Shown here: positions 1 through 10,026 of the stretch, piece after piece | Layout of the letters: every line of letters begins with the position of its first letter | Numbering within the stretch: position 1 is the first letter of the stretch | Assembly (NCBI RefSeq): GCF_002001125.1 | Contig: NZ_MUNV01000005.1 | Location: 248,001-312,000, forward strand | DNA from: Rhodanobacter sp. B04 | Lineage (GTDB): Bacteria; Pseudomonadota; Gammaproteobacteria; Xanthomonadales; Rhodanobacteraceae | Direction: 5' to 3' | Length of the DNA: 64,000 nt | Position numbers and translations under genes: made by a program | The notes under the pieces: model-generated | Told to the model about the DNA's origin: nothing | What the model saw: the letters and a program-made list of their open reading frames with translations, nothing else | Database searches by the model: none

Positions 1-860
1 GTCCACGTAGGCAACGGCGGCAGCGCGAAATCACGCGCCTGGATGCCCAGCGCCGCGCACAACTGGGTGGCGGCGATCGTGCCGAAAGTGAGCTTGAGCA
101 GGGTCGACATGGCGCCACCCATGCGGGCCATGCCGGAGACCAGGTGCTGGCTGGAAATCTCGCGAACCGCGGTGGTCAGCGACATGCCGGGGATCAGGAT
201 GATCAGGCTGGCCAGTACCACCGACTTGATCGCCAGCGGCACCACGAAGGCGCTCACCACGATCGTCATGGCGGTGGCCACCAGCGCGCAGATCGCATCG
301 CTGGCCACCGCCAGCCGCGGCCGGCTGCCCGCCAGCACGGAGATCCCGCCGATGATCACGCCGATCGCCCCGGCGACCAGCACATCGACCCACGCGCTGT
401 GCAGGAACAGCGCGGCGATGCTGGCGCCGGACAGGCCATAGCTGGCGATCAGCCCGGCCTTGTCACGCCGCGTATCCGGCAAGCCCAGCGCGCGCAACCG
501 GTGGAAGCCCTCGCGCAGATCCAGCTCGCCGGCAATCGCGCGGTCGGCGATCTCGTCGGCCTGGCACAGCCGGGCCAGATTCACCTCGCCCGGCGCCAGC
601 CGCATCACCTGGGTGGTCTGCGCCACGCCCTCCTCGCCCTGGGCCAGGTCGGCGAACGAGATGATCAGCGCGGTAGGGCTGGACCATACATCCGCGGCCA
701 GCCCCAGGCGCTGTGCCGCGCCGGCCACCGCCATCTCCAGTCGAGGCGCCGAGGTGCCGTACTGGTGCAGCCGGCGGGCCAGCTCCAGCAGGAAGGCGAT
801 GCGCGTGTTCAGCGCCGTGGTGGCGAACTGCTGCCGGCTGATGACGCTGTCCGCGCTCAT
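1..860 (-). CDS. Threonine/serine exporter family protein (ThrE/DUF1212), C-terminus cut by window edge
   Basis: Minus-strand frame open from the ATG at 860 to the window edge, about 286 codons, so the 3' end is missing. The soluble N-terminal part (about residues 1-125) carries the family's typical start, with LELARRLHQYGTSAPRLE and a YGLSG turn before the first membrane segment. Several hydrophobic segments follow from about residue 135. Family members are inner-membrane exporters of threonine/serine or related small molecules; the substrate here is not known. The start codon overlaps the NfeD-like stop as ATGA, so it is the third gene of an SPFH-NfeD-exporter operon. Family assignment rests on my recognition of the sequence. 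Confidence 0.82.
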   Translation of the reverse strand, partial: MSADSVISRQQFATTALNTRIAFLLELARRLHQYGTSAPRLEMAVAGAAQRLGLAADVWSSPTALIISFADLAQGEEGVAQTTQVMRLAPGEVNLARLCQADEIADRAIAGELDLREGFHRLRALGLPDTRRDKAGLIASYGLSGASIAALFLHSAWVDVLVAGAIGVIIGGISVLAGSRPRLAVASDAICALVATAMTIVVSAFVVPLAIKSVVLASLIILIPGMSLTTAVREISSQHLVSGMARMGGAMSTLLKLTFGTIAATQLCAALGIQARDFALPPLPTW

Positions 861-1303
861 GCTGCCGGGCGCACCTTCAACGTGGTGCCTTCGACAGCCA
901 CCACTTCCACCGTGCTGCCCAGCGGCAGGTCTGGTCCGCTGACCAGCCATTGGCCATCGCCCACGCCAGCCTTGCCGCGGCCGTTGACGATCGGCTCGAC
1001 CAGTTCATAGCGCTGGCCGATCATCTGCTCGGCGCGCCGGTTGAGCCGTTCGCTGCCCGGTTCGCTGCGCTCCAGCCGCGGTCGCAGCAAGCGCGCATAG
1101 GCCATGCATGAGGCAAACGCCAAGACGGCGAACAGCACCGCCTGCGCCAGCAGGCCAAGCGTCGGCATCAGCCACAGCAACGCTCCCATCGCCGCCGCGG
1201 CCAGGCCGATCCACAGCATGAAATAACCCGGCACCAGCAGCTCGCCGGCAATCAGCAGCAACGCAAGGATCCACCACAGGTAATGCGCGGAAAGCTCCCA
1301 CAT
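857..1303 (-). CDS. NfeD-like membrane protein
   Basis: 148 aa if started at ATG 1303, which has a good ribosome site (GAGGTGG) six bases upstream; a GTG at 1312 would add three residues. Two or three membrane helices occupy about residues 9-75. A small C-terminal OB-fold-like domain follows, with the ligand pattern G-x-ARV-like '...LPLGSTVEVVAVEGTTLKV' typical of NfeD. Short NfeD proteins act with SPFH/stomatin partners in membrane microdomains. The partner gene lies immediately upstream (10 bp gap), and the exporter gene downstream overlaps by 4 bp. Length suits the short, protease-less NfeD class. Confidence 0.85.
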   Translation of the reverse strand: MWELSAHYLWWILALLLIAGELLVPGYFMLWIGLAAAAMGALLWLMPTLGLLAQAVLFAVLAFASCMAYARLLRPRLERSEPGSERLNRRAEQMIGQRYELVEPIVNGRGKAGVGDGQWLVSGPDLPLGSTVEVVAVEGTTLKVRPAA

Positions 1304-1313
1304 GGCGGCCACC

Positions 1314-2258
1314 TCAGCGCAGCGGCGGCTGGATCGCCACCGCCTTCTGCTGCTGGCCCAGCGACTCCTTGGCCAGCTCGGCGATGCCGGCCAACGAGCC
1401 GAGGATGCCGGTGGCCTCGATCGGCAGCAGCAGCATCTTCTGGTTCGGCGACTTCGCCATTTCCTTCAGCGCCTCGACGTAGTTGTTGGCGACGAAGTAG
1501 TTCAGCGCGTTGACGTTGCCGCCGGAGATCGCCTCGGAGACCATCGTGGTCGCCTTCGCCTCCGCCTCGGCCGAACGCTCGCGCGCCTCGGCGGCGCGGA
1601 ACGCGGCTTCCTTCTCGCCTTCGGCGGCCAGGATCACCGACTGTTTCTCGCCCTCGGCCTTGAGGATCGCCGCCTGGCGGAAACCCTCGGCGTCGAGGAT
1701 GTTGGCGCGCTTCTCGCGCTCGGCCTTCATCTGCCGCGCCATCGCGTCGACCAGGTCGCGCGGCGGCGCGATGTCCTTGATCTCGATGCGGTTGACCTTG
1801 ACGCCCCACGGATGGGTCGCCTCGTCCACCACCTTGAGCAGCTTTGCGTTGATCGCATCGCGCTGGCTCAACGACTCGTCCAGGTCCATCGAACCGAGCA
1901 CGGTGCGGATGTTGGTCATGATCAGCGCCAGCGAGGCCTGCTCCAGGTTGGACACCTCGTAGGCCGCCTTGGACGCGTCCAGCACCTGGTAGAACACCAC
2001 GCCGTCCACGCGCACCACGGCGTTGTCCTTGGTGATCACGTCCTGCGACGGCACGTCGAGCACCTGTTCCATCATGTTGATCTTGCGTCCGACCGCCTGG
2101 TAGATCGGGATCAGGAAGTGCAGCCCCGGACTCAGGGTGCGGGTGTACTTGCCGAACGTCTCCACCGTCCATTCGAAGCCTTGCGGCACGATGCGCACCA
2201 GCTTGGCCACACCGACCACGACGACGAAGACGATGACCAACGCAAGAAGCTGCCCCAT
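1314..2258 (-). CDS. SPFH/stomatin-like membrane protein (QmcA-type)
   Basis: 314 aa. One N-terminal membrane segment (about residues 3-21) is followed directly by an SPFH/Band-7 domain ([17 protein letters not shown], then the [20 protein letters not shown] core). A long alanine/glutamate-rich coiled coil follows (about 185-245), then a short tail. This is the usual architecture and length of QmcA/YbbK-type stomatins, which form large membrane-anchored oligomers and scaffold or protect membrane proteins. The ribosome site GGGAG lies 7 bases before the ATG. It sits just upstream of the NfeD-like gene, the classic pair. The sensor kinase gene ends 49 bp upstream on the same strand, so co-transcription with the two-component genes is possible. 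Confidence 0.9.
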   Translation of the reverse strand: MGQLLALVIVFVVVVGVAKLVRIVPQGFEWTVETFGKYTRTLSPGLHFLIPIYQAVGRKINMMEQVLDVPSQDVITKDNAVVRVDGVVFYQVLDASKAAYEVSNLEQASLALIMTNIRTVLGSMDLDESLSQRDAINAKLLKVVDEATHPWGVKVNRIEIKDIAPPRDLVDAMARQMKAEREKRANILDAEGFRQAAILKAEGEKQSVILAAEGEKEAAFRAAEARERSAEAEAKATTMVSEAISGGNVNALNYFVANNYVEALKEMAKSPNQKMLLLPIEATGILGSLAGIAELAKESLGQQQKAVAIQPPLR

Positions 2259-2288
2259 GATTTACTCCCTATCTATGGTTAAGACTGG

Positions 2289-2294
2289 AGTATA
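2289..2294 (-). promoter_or_regulatory. Possible -10 element before the SPFH gene
   Basis: TATACT on the minus strand, about 30 bp before the SPFH start codon, in an otherwise GC-rich gap. No convincing -35 box was found at 16-18 bp, so this is weak. Confidence 0.25.
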
Positions 2295-2307
2295 GGCGAG
2301 CCAGCCG

Positions 2308-3693
2308 CTATCTCGATGTCACCTGCGGCAACAGCAGACTTACCCGCAAGCCACCGCCCTCGCGATTGGCCAGCAGCACCCTGCCGCCATGCGCTTCGGT
2401 GATTTCACGCGCCAGCGCCAGGCCCAGGCCGGTGCCGGAACGCTTGGTCGAATAGAACGGCAGCAACGCCTGCGAAAGCACGGTTTCGCTCATGCCGGGG
2501 CCGCGGTCCGCCACATCGATGCGCAGCTCGCGCCCCAGGTCGTGGATGGACAGCGTTACCTCGTCGTCCGCGCTGCCCGACTCGTGCGCATTCTTGATCA
2601 GGTTGATCAGCACCTGTTCGACCTGCACCGGATCGAAACGACCCGGCTGCGATGGTGCCGGCACTTCCAGCCGGTAATGACAATGCAGGGCTAGCCCGTC
2701 GAGGAACGGCGTCCACGCCACCGCCACCGGCTGCGGTGTCGGCAGCTTGGCGAAGCTGGCGTAACCGGCGATGAAACCGTGCAGGTGCAGCGCGCGTTCG
2801 CTGATGGTGGCGAACACGCTCGGCAGGCGATCGACATGGCCACGCCGGGCCAGCTCCGCACCGGAATGCGCCAGCGAGGAAATCGGCGCCAGCGAATTGT
2901 TGAGCTCGTGGCTGATCACCCGGATCACCCGCTTCCAGGTGGCCACTTCCTGTCGCGACAGCTCGCGCGTCATGCGCCGGAACAGCTGCAACCGATGCGG
3001 TCGCCCCTGCAGGCGGAAGGCCCGTTGCGACAGGTGGAAGGTTTCCTCGCTGCCGTCCATCTCCACGCTGAGCAGGGCATCCTCGCCGCTTTCGACGGCC
3101 TTGCGCAGCGCCTCCGGCGCATCGACGAGCAGCTCGGCAAAATCCAGCCCGTTCAGGCTGCGCCCTTCGTTGAACAGATGCCGCGAGGCGATGTTCGAAT
3201 AAGCGACACGGCCAGACGCATCGGTCAGCACCAGCGCCACCGGCGTGTTCTGCACCACCGTGTCCAGCAGCAACTCACGCTGCACCAGGTGTTGGCGCTG
3301 CTCGCGCAGGGTCTGTCCCAGCGCGTTGTGCATGCGGATCAGTTCGCCCAGTTCGTCACGCCGGTTCACCGCGATCGAAAAGCTGAAATCGCCATCGCGA
3401 TAACTGGCCACCGCGCCTTCCAGTGCACGCAGCATCCGACTCACCGGCGCCATCACCAGGCCCGCCAGCCAGGACGCCAGCGGCAGCAGCACGACCACGC
3501 TGACCAACAGGCCGCCGTAGATACCCAGCTGCATCGGTGCACGTATCGTCACCGCGAGATCCTTGCGCAACCACAGCAGCAACTGCGGCAACGGCCATTG
3601 CGTGACGCCGGCATAGACCAGCGCGCCGGCCACGCTGGCCGCCAGCAACAACACGGTAAGCCGCACGCGCAGGGAGTTCAGATGACGCCACAT
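2308..3693 (-). CDS. Sensor histidine kinase (NtrY-like), partner of the sigma-54 regulator
   Basis: 461 aa from ATG 3693, chosen for its GGAGAG ribosome site; an upstream in-frame ATG would add 17 unlikely residues. Two membrane helices (about 9-29 and 52-75) enclose a short periplasmic loop. A HAMP-like linker and a PAS-like domain (about 145-255) follow, then the kinase core. The core has the H-box VISHELNNSLAPI, N-box NLIKNAHES, and G-boxes DRGPGM and GTGLGLALA. The protein should autophosphorylate on the H-box histidine and pass phosphate to the response regulator encoded 208 bp upstream on the same strand. The periplasmic loop is only about 20 residues, as in kinases that sense signals within or at the membrane. 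The likely target is the exporter cluster (see the sigma-54 promoters near 32000). Confidence 0.92.
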   Translation of the reverse strand: MWRHLNSLRVRLTVLLLAASVAGALVYAGVTQWPLPQLLLWLRKDLAVTIRAPMQLGIYGGLLVSVVVLLPLASWLAGLVMAPVSRMLRALEGAVASYRDGDFSFSIAVNRRDELGELIRMHNALGQTLREQRQHLVQRELLLDTVVQNTPVALVLTDASGRVAYSNIASRHLFNEGRSLNGLDFAELLVDAPEALRKAVESGEDALLSVEMDGSEETFHLSQRAFRLQGRPHRLQLFRRMTRELSRQEVATWKRVIRVISHELNNSLAPISSLAHSGAELARRGHVDRLPSVFATISERALHLHGFIAGYASFAKLPTPQPVAVAWTPFLDGLALHCHYRLEVPAPSQPGRFDPVQVEQVLINLIKNAHESGSADDEVTLSIHDLGRELRIDVADRGPGMSETVLSQALLPFYSTKRSGTGLGLALAREITEAHGGRVLLANREGGGLRVSLLLPQVTSR

Positions 3694-3901
3694 CAAGCGC
3701 TCTCCAGGATGGACGGGCCACGCATCAAGCGCATCCCGCACCATCGGACATCGGTTGTCGATGCCTGCCGCGCGTCGGCATGCTCACTCATGCCGGAACA
3801 AACACGGGAATGCGGAAATGCACGGCGCCGCTCCTGCTGGATGCCGGCATCTTTGTACGCCGCGCCGTCCACGGCAAGCACGGATGAGCTGTCCGCACGA
3901 T

Positions 3902-5242
<1,341 letters not shown>

Positions 5243-5372
5243 TTTTCTTCTGCACATGCGGACATGGATGCCGCTCCAGCCGCAAAGGTTGCCATGACTA
5301 TTGGACTATTCAAGGGCAACCTGCCTCGGCGAGTCACTGCGCCCATGCCAACTGACCGCCTCCGGCCGTCAA

Positions 5373-5406
5373 GGGAGCGGTTTCAATCGCGACTGAAACC
5401 GCTCCC
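5373..5406. repeat. Perfect hairpin repeat between the regulator and DUF885 genes
   Basis: A 13-bp arm beginning GGGAGCGG and its exact reverse complement flank an 8-base loop. It resembles the GGGAGCG-type palindromic repeats also seen at 17850 and 60795 in this window. It could stop or attenuate transcription between the exporter operon and the regulator genes. No T tract follows. Confidence 0.7.
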
Positions 5407-5456
5407 GTCCAGGCATGTCCAGCCATGGCACAGACTAGCCGACCGGCTCCGCCACC

Positions 5457-7286
5457 TTACCCTGCCGCTGCCACCGGATGTGCCGGCGCCTTGCCGGCCT
5501 TCACCGCGGCAATCCAGTCGTTGACACGGCTGTCCAGCACGTCCAGCGGCAGCGCGCCACCGCCGAGGATCTCGTCGTGGAAGGCACGGATGTCGAACTG
5601 ATCGCCCAGTTCCTTCTTCGCGCGCTCGCGCAGCTCCAGTATCTTCAATTCACCGGTCTTGTAGGCCAGCGCCTGACCGGGCCAGGAGATGTAGCGATCG
5701 GTCTCGGCCTGCACGTCCGGCTCGTCCTCGCCGGAATGCGTGTGGAAGAAATCGACCATCTGCTGGCGCGTCCAGTGCTTGTAGTGCACGCCGGTGTCGA
5801 GCACCAGGCGATCCGCGCGCAGCAGCTCGTCGCTGAGGTGACCGTAGTAGGACAGCGGATCCTTGTAGAAGCCGACCTCCTTGCCCAACTGTTCGGCGTA
5901 CAGCGCCCAACCCTCGATGTAGGCGGTGTAACCGGCCTGCTGGCGGAACGGCGGCAGCGCCGGCAGCGTCTGTGCGATCGAGATCTGCAGGTGATGGCCC
6001 GGGATTCCCTCGTGGTAGGCCGTCGTCTCGATGGTCAGCACACTGCGTTGCGCGTAGTCGCCGGTATTGACGAAGATCTGGCCCGGCCGCGAACCATCCG
6101 GCGTGCCCTGGTGGTATTCGGCCGCCGGCGCTTCCTTCTCGCGGAACGCCTCGACCGGCATCACCACCACCTTCGTCTTCGGCAGCAGGCCAAACAGCTT
6201 GGGCAGCTCCGGCTGCATCTGCGCCAGGTAGCCGCGGTAGCGATTGAGGATGTCGTCGCGCGAGGTGGCGAAGGTCTTCGGGTCCTTCTTCAGCGCCGCG
6301 CGGAAGCTGGCTAGGTCGGGATGACCCTGCGCCTTGGCGATCTTCGTCATCTCCCCCTCGATGCGCTTGACCTCGGCCAGACCCAGCTCATGGATCTGCT
6401 CGGGGGTCTTGTCGGTGGTGGTCATCTGCTCCACGTCGAAGCGATAGATCGCGTCACCGTTCGGCAGTGCCCATACGCCAGGCTGGGTGCGTCCGTTCGG
6501 CGCGTAATCCTTCGCCACGAATTCGCCCAGCTTGCGATAGGCCGGGCGCACGTCATCGTCGATCGCGGCAAGGATCTCGTCATGCAGGCGTTTCTGGTCG
6601 GCCGCCGACACCGACTTCGGGAAATGCTTCAGCGGCTCGGCGAACAGGCTGTCCATGCCGGCCGGCTTGTCGATGCTGCCGATCTGCTTGACCACTTTCT
6701 CCAGCAGGTACTTCGGCGGCATCATCTTGTCGCGCATGCCCTGCTGCGCCACTGCGGTCACCTGCTCAAACAGCTTCGGCACCGCCTTGAGGCGCGCGAG
6801 GTAATCCTCGTACTCCCTGGTGTTGTCGAACGGAATCGAACTGACGAAACCGGCCAGCGCGATGTGCGCGCCGCTCATCTGGTCCAGCGGCATCTCGTAC
6901 AGCTTCAAGTCGTAACTTTTCAGGCCGTCCTTGAGCTGGCGCACCATCAATTGCTGGTTGAGCTTGTCCGAGTCGGCAAAACCGGTGGTATCGATCGCCT
7001 CGAAGCGCTTCAGGAAATCCGCGGTCACCTGGCGCTCGGCCGCCGCATGGGCCAGCGACGCGTCGCTCCAGTGGTCGTTGTAACGCAGGTCGCCGAGAAT
7101 GGTGGCGAACTCCGGCGAACTCTGCAGGGTGTGCTGCCATTGCTCGGCCAGCAGCGCATTGAGCGCCGCCGTCCGGGTCGCCACATCCGTCGATGCGGCC
7201 TGCGCAGCCGGCACGGCCTGCACCGATGAAACCATGGACACCGAGCCCAGCAGGCTCGCACAGATCAGCAACGGCAAGGTCTTCAT
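5457..7286 (-). CDS. Secreted DUF885-family protein, predicted zinc metallopeptidase
   Basis: 609 aa from ATG 7286 (GGAG nine bases upstream); the ATG at 7295 has the ribosome site too close. A signal peptide (MKTLPLLICASLLGS...VQA, cut near residue 24) sends it to the periplasm or beyond. The C-terminal half holds the DUF885 zinc-site motif TAYHEGIPGHHLQ, followed by EGWALYAEQLG with the likely third ligand. Length of about 600 residues is normal for DUF885. The family is predicted to be peptidase-like; no substrate is established. It lies 91 bp downstream of the last permease gene on the same strand, so it may be the distal gene of the exporter operon. A peptidase here, with another divergent at the other end, hints at peptide substrates. 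Confidence 0.85.
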   Translation of the reverse strand: MKTLPLLICASLLGSVSMVSSVQAVPAAQAASTDVATRTAALNALLAEQWQHTLQSSPEFATILGDLRYNDHWSDASLAHAAAERQVTADFLKRFEAIDTTGFADSDKLNQQLMVRQLKDGLKSYDLKLYEMPLDQMSGAHIALAGFVSSIPFDNTREYEDYLARLKAVPKLFEQVTAVAQQGMRDKMMPPKYLLEKVVKQIGSIDKPAGMDSLFAEPLKHFPKSVSAADQKRLHDEILAAIDDDVRPAYRKLGEFVAKDYAPNGRTQPGVWALPNGDAIYRFDVEQMTTTDKTPEQIHELGLAEVKRIEGEMTKIAKAQGHPDLASFRAALKKDPKTFATSRDDILNRYRGYLAQMQPELPKLFGLLPKTKVVVMPVEAFREKEAPAAEYHQGTPDGSRPGQIFVNTGDYAQRSVLTIETTAYHEGIPGHHLQISIAQTLPALPPFRQQAGYTAYIEGWALYAEQLGKEVGFYKDPLSYYGHLSDELLRADRLVLDTGVHYKHWTRQQMVDFFHTHSGEDEPDVQAETDRYISWPGQALAYKTGELKILELRERAKKELGDQFDIRAFHDEILGGGALPLDVLDSRVNDWIAAVKAGKAPAHPVAAAG

Positions 7287-7377
7287 CAGGCTCATCTCCG
7301 GGATCGTCTTAATGGGGCTATGAAGGTTCATTGTGACTGCCGCGGGATGCATCTTCCCGTGCCAGATTGCATGGTAC

Positions 7378-8634
7378 TTATACCGATCGCGTCGCCACCA
7401 CCGGCGGCACCGCCGCCGCGCGCAGTGCCGGGCCGAGCACGGCCAGCTGGCCAAGCAGCCACAACGCAAGTGCGCCGATCGGCAGGTAGTACAGCGGCAG
7501 CCGCGGCAGCTCATAGTGTTTCATCAGCACCAGATTCAACATGATCGCCAGCAGCAGGCCAAGCGCGATACCGCCACTGACAATCAGGAAGTTCTCGGTC
7601 TGGAAGTAACGCAGAATGTCGCCGCGGGAGGCACCGATCGCGCGGCGGATGCCGATGCTGCGGCGGCGCTGCTGCACCCAGAAATTGGCCAGTCCGGTGA
7701 TGCCCAGGGCAGTGACAAACAGCAGGCCGAGACCGGAGGCCAGCAGCAGGCCGATCATGGTGGTGTCGCGCTGGAAGTACGCCTCGCGCATCTGGGTGTA
7801 GGTACGCATACCGCCTGCTGGAATGATCCGTTCGGGACTGAGCTGTTCGAGCTTCGCCGCGGCCATCCGCAATACGCGTTCGCGATCCTGCGGCGCACTG
7901 CGCAGCAGGTATGTCACCTCGCCATCGTTCGGCAGCATGGGAAACAGCATGGCGTACTGGTTGACCCCCGCTTCGCGCAACTGCGGGCGCAACAGCGTAT
8001 CCACGATGCCGATGACGCGGATCGGCTTGCTTCCGCCGGTATAAATGCTCTGACCCAACGCGTTCTTGCCGGGATAGAGTCTTTCAGCAAGAGCGCGACT
8101 GAGGATGGCGACAGGCACGTCCGCGCCGGCCACGTGTTCATCCGCGCCGGCCACGTATTCATCCGTACGGAAGTCGCGCCCGGCAGCCAGATGCAGCCCA
8201 AGAACTCCAAGTTCACCGGGCGTCCCACCATAGACCGCCGGCTGAACGCACAAGCCGCCACGCATCATCGAATGGGCAGCGATGGCCGTGGCCATGTCTT
8301 CGGCACTGGCGCAGGTGCCGTAGGACGACTCATCCCGCCCCAGCGGCAGCGTATCGACCGCCACCGCAGCCGTGACACCGGGTATCTTGCTCAGTCCTGC
8401 CAGGTCGGCAGCATGGCGCGCCCGCTTGTTTTCATGCTTGTCGATGGTTTCGCTGACCAGCATCGACAGCCCGGCTTCATCGACGCCGCTGGGCAAGCTG
8501 ACCTGCTCCACCCGATTGACGATCATGAACACCACATTGCAGACGATCGCGCAGGTCAGCGCCACCTGCAGCATCAACAGCAGTGCGGTGAGCTTGTGAT
8601 GGCGCAGGCTGGAAAGAATCGGTCGCCATTGCAT
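7378..8634 (-). CDS. ABC permease, B type, class II (pair 8, last of the array)
   Basis: 418 aa, the longest B protein. The start at 8634 is preceded by GAGGAG. N-terminal helix about 20-42; periplasmic MacB-like domain; FtsX domain with three helices from about 290 to the end (GLLFVTALGITGLANFWVQQRRR is the conserved first helix and basic loop). C-terminus ALRAAAVPPVVATRSV is shared with pairs 4, 5 and 7. The periplasmic domain has an insertion carrying two cysteines (GTCASAED... and GGLCVQP), shared only with the pair-7 B protein. It also holds a small duplicated stretch, EYVAGADEHVAGAD. Predicted inner-membrane half-transporter, acting with the A protein encoded just upstream and the shared ATPase. 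Confidence 0.9.
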   Translation of the reverse strand: MQWRPILSSLRHHKLTALLLMLQVALTCAIVCNVVFMIVNRVEQVSLPSGVDEAGLSMLVSETIDKHENKRARHAADLAGLSKIPGVTAAVAVDTLPLGRDESSYGTCASAEDMATAIAAHSMMRGGLCVQPAVYGGTPGELGVLGLHLAAGRDFRTDEYVAGADEHVAGADVPVAILSRALAERLYPGKNALGQSIYTGGSKPIRVIGIVDTLLRPQLREAGVNQYAMLFPMLPNDGEVTYLLRSAPQDRERVLRMAAAKLEQLSPERIIPAGGMRTYTQMREAYFQRDTTMIGLLLASGLGLLFVTALGITGLANFWVQQRRRSIGIRRAIGASRGDILRYFQTENFLIVSGGIALGLLLAIMLNLVLMKHYELPRLPLYYLPIGALALWLLGQLAVLGPALRAAAVPPVVATRSV

Positions 8635-8642
8635 GTCGAAAC

Positions 8643-8669
8643 TCCTCACAACGTCAGTCCTCACAACGT
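8643..8669. repeat. 15-bp tandem duplication spanning a stop codon and ribosome site
   Basis: TCCTCACAACGT occurs twice with a 15-bp period at the junction of the pair-8 genes. It duplicates the last codons, the stop and the AGGA of the A gene. The effect is to widen the intra-pair gap to 26 bp, the largest among intact pairs. Confidence 0.8.
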
Positions 8670-9971
8670 CTTCAGCTGCAGCGCTGGAGCCACACGACAG
8701 GCACGCCAAGCCGGCAACAGACCGGCCAAGACGCTGGCAACCACGGCCAGCACGAACGTGCCGACCAGCATGGAGAAATCCATCTGCGCCAGATGGGCAT
8801 AGTCGTCGGGACGATGTCGCACACTCCACAGGCCCAGCTGCGCGATGCCCAGCCCCAGTACGCCGCCGGCCAACCCGATCACGGCCGACTCGATGCCGAA
8901 CTGCAGGAAGATGTCACGCCGCCGCGCGCCCAGCGCACGGCGCACGCTGACCTCGCCGCTGCGGCGCAGGAATTTGGCCAGCAGCAATGCCACGATGTTG
9001 GTCATGCACACCAGCAAAAACCCGAGCGCCAGCCACAATTGCAGACGCACGTCCGCAGACACCAGGTTCTGCCGGCCCAGCCAGTCCATCAACCCATACA
9101 GGCGAGCGTGGCTCGGTGGTCGCTCGAAGCGACCCAGCGCCTTCTGCTGTGCCGAGTAGTCGCTCAGGAACTGCCGGTATGCGGCAATCTGCGCCGGGTC
9201 CTTCAACTGCACCCATACCTGCAGCCAGGTCAGGTTCGGACTCTTCATGATGTCACCCTCGATCGACGCCCAGCTCGACTGGTTGCTATTGGCGTCGAAT
9301 TTGAGGTCCATTGCCGTGGCAAGCGGCAGGAAGAACTGGTCTGCCTCACCAAACGCCTTGGAGGAGGCATCTGCATAGAACATCGGTTGCGGATGCCAGT
9401 CGGCAGTGACGCCGATGACACGCAGATCGGCGTCGCCGAACCGCACCATGCGACCGACACTGTCGCTCGTACCGAACAACTTCCGGCTCAGCGTATCGCC
9501 CAGCACCACCACACGCGCCCGCCCGTCATCCTCAGCCGCCGACCAGCCCTGACCACGCAGGAACGGCACGCCGAACATCGCAAAAAAATCGGCGGTGGCA
9601 TAGCGTCCATCGACGTAGAACGGCCGCAGTCCCGTTCGTGCCGGTCGTACCAGCAGTGCCCCACCGGCCATTGCTGCTTGCCGCTCGGCGCGATGCGCCG
9701 CCACGAGTGCCATCGCATCGGGCCAGGTGAAATTCAGGCGCGGATCCGGACCGTATGCACTTTGCTGATACTTCAGCGGCAACGGGTCGAGCTGCGGGTA
9801 ATACAACTGGCCGCTGCGCCCCGGCAACGGGTCGCCCGACATCACATGCAACACGGTGACCATCGTCATGCTGGCGCCGATGCCCAGCCCGATCGCCAGC
9901 ACCATCAGCGCGGTCAGTACCGGATTGCGCTTCAGGCTGCGCAACGCCAGATCGAAGTAATAGCCAAACAT
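8661..9971 (-). CDS. ABC permease, A type, class II (pair 8)
   Basis: 436 aa from the ATG of MFGYYFDLALRSLKRN. Helix about 20-43 (LTALMVLAIGLGIGASMTMVTVL), large periplasmic domain, then three FtsX helices from about 315. C-terminus VAPALQLKTL is identical to that of the pair-5 A gene. It is the only A protein lacking the two periplasmic cysteines seen in the other seven: the positions read as serine and threonine in SNQSSWAS...SPNLTWLQVW. Joint loss is what one expects if they form a disulfide. The upstream gap is nearly identical to that before pair 7, pointing to a recent duplication. Confidence 0.9.
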   Translation of the reverse strand: MFGYYFDLALRSLKRNPVLTALMVLAIGLGIGASMTMVTVLHVMSGDPLPGRSGQLYYPQLDPLPLKYQQSAYGPDPRLNFTWPDAMALVAAHRAERQAAMAGGALLVRPARTGLRPFYVDGRYATADFFAMFGVPFLRGQGWSAAEDDGRARVVVLGDTLSRKLFGTSDSVGRMVRFGDADLRVIGVTADWHPQPMFYADASSKAFGEADQFFLPLATAMDLKFDANSNQSSWASIEGDIMKSPNLTWLQVWVQLKDPAQIAAYRQFLSDYSAQQKALGRFERPPSHARLYGLMDWLGRQNLVSADVRLQLWLALGFLLVCMTNIVALLLAKFLRRSGEVSVRRALGARRRDIFLQFGIESAVIGLAGGVLGLGIAQLGLWSVRHRPDDYAHLAQMDFSMLVGTFVLAVVASVLAGLLPAWRACRVAPALQLKTL

Positions 9972-10026
9972 TCCATGTACCCCTGCAACGATTGAAATCA
10001 CGAGGTGCCTTATCTGTTTTTTCCCA

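Noticed and set aside
7347-7364. Sigma-54-like element TGGCACGGGAAGATGCA before the DUF885 gene
   Set aside because: The -24 box is perfect but the GG to GC spacing is 11 instead of 10 and the -12 is poor; sigma-54 spacing is strict.
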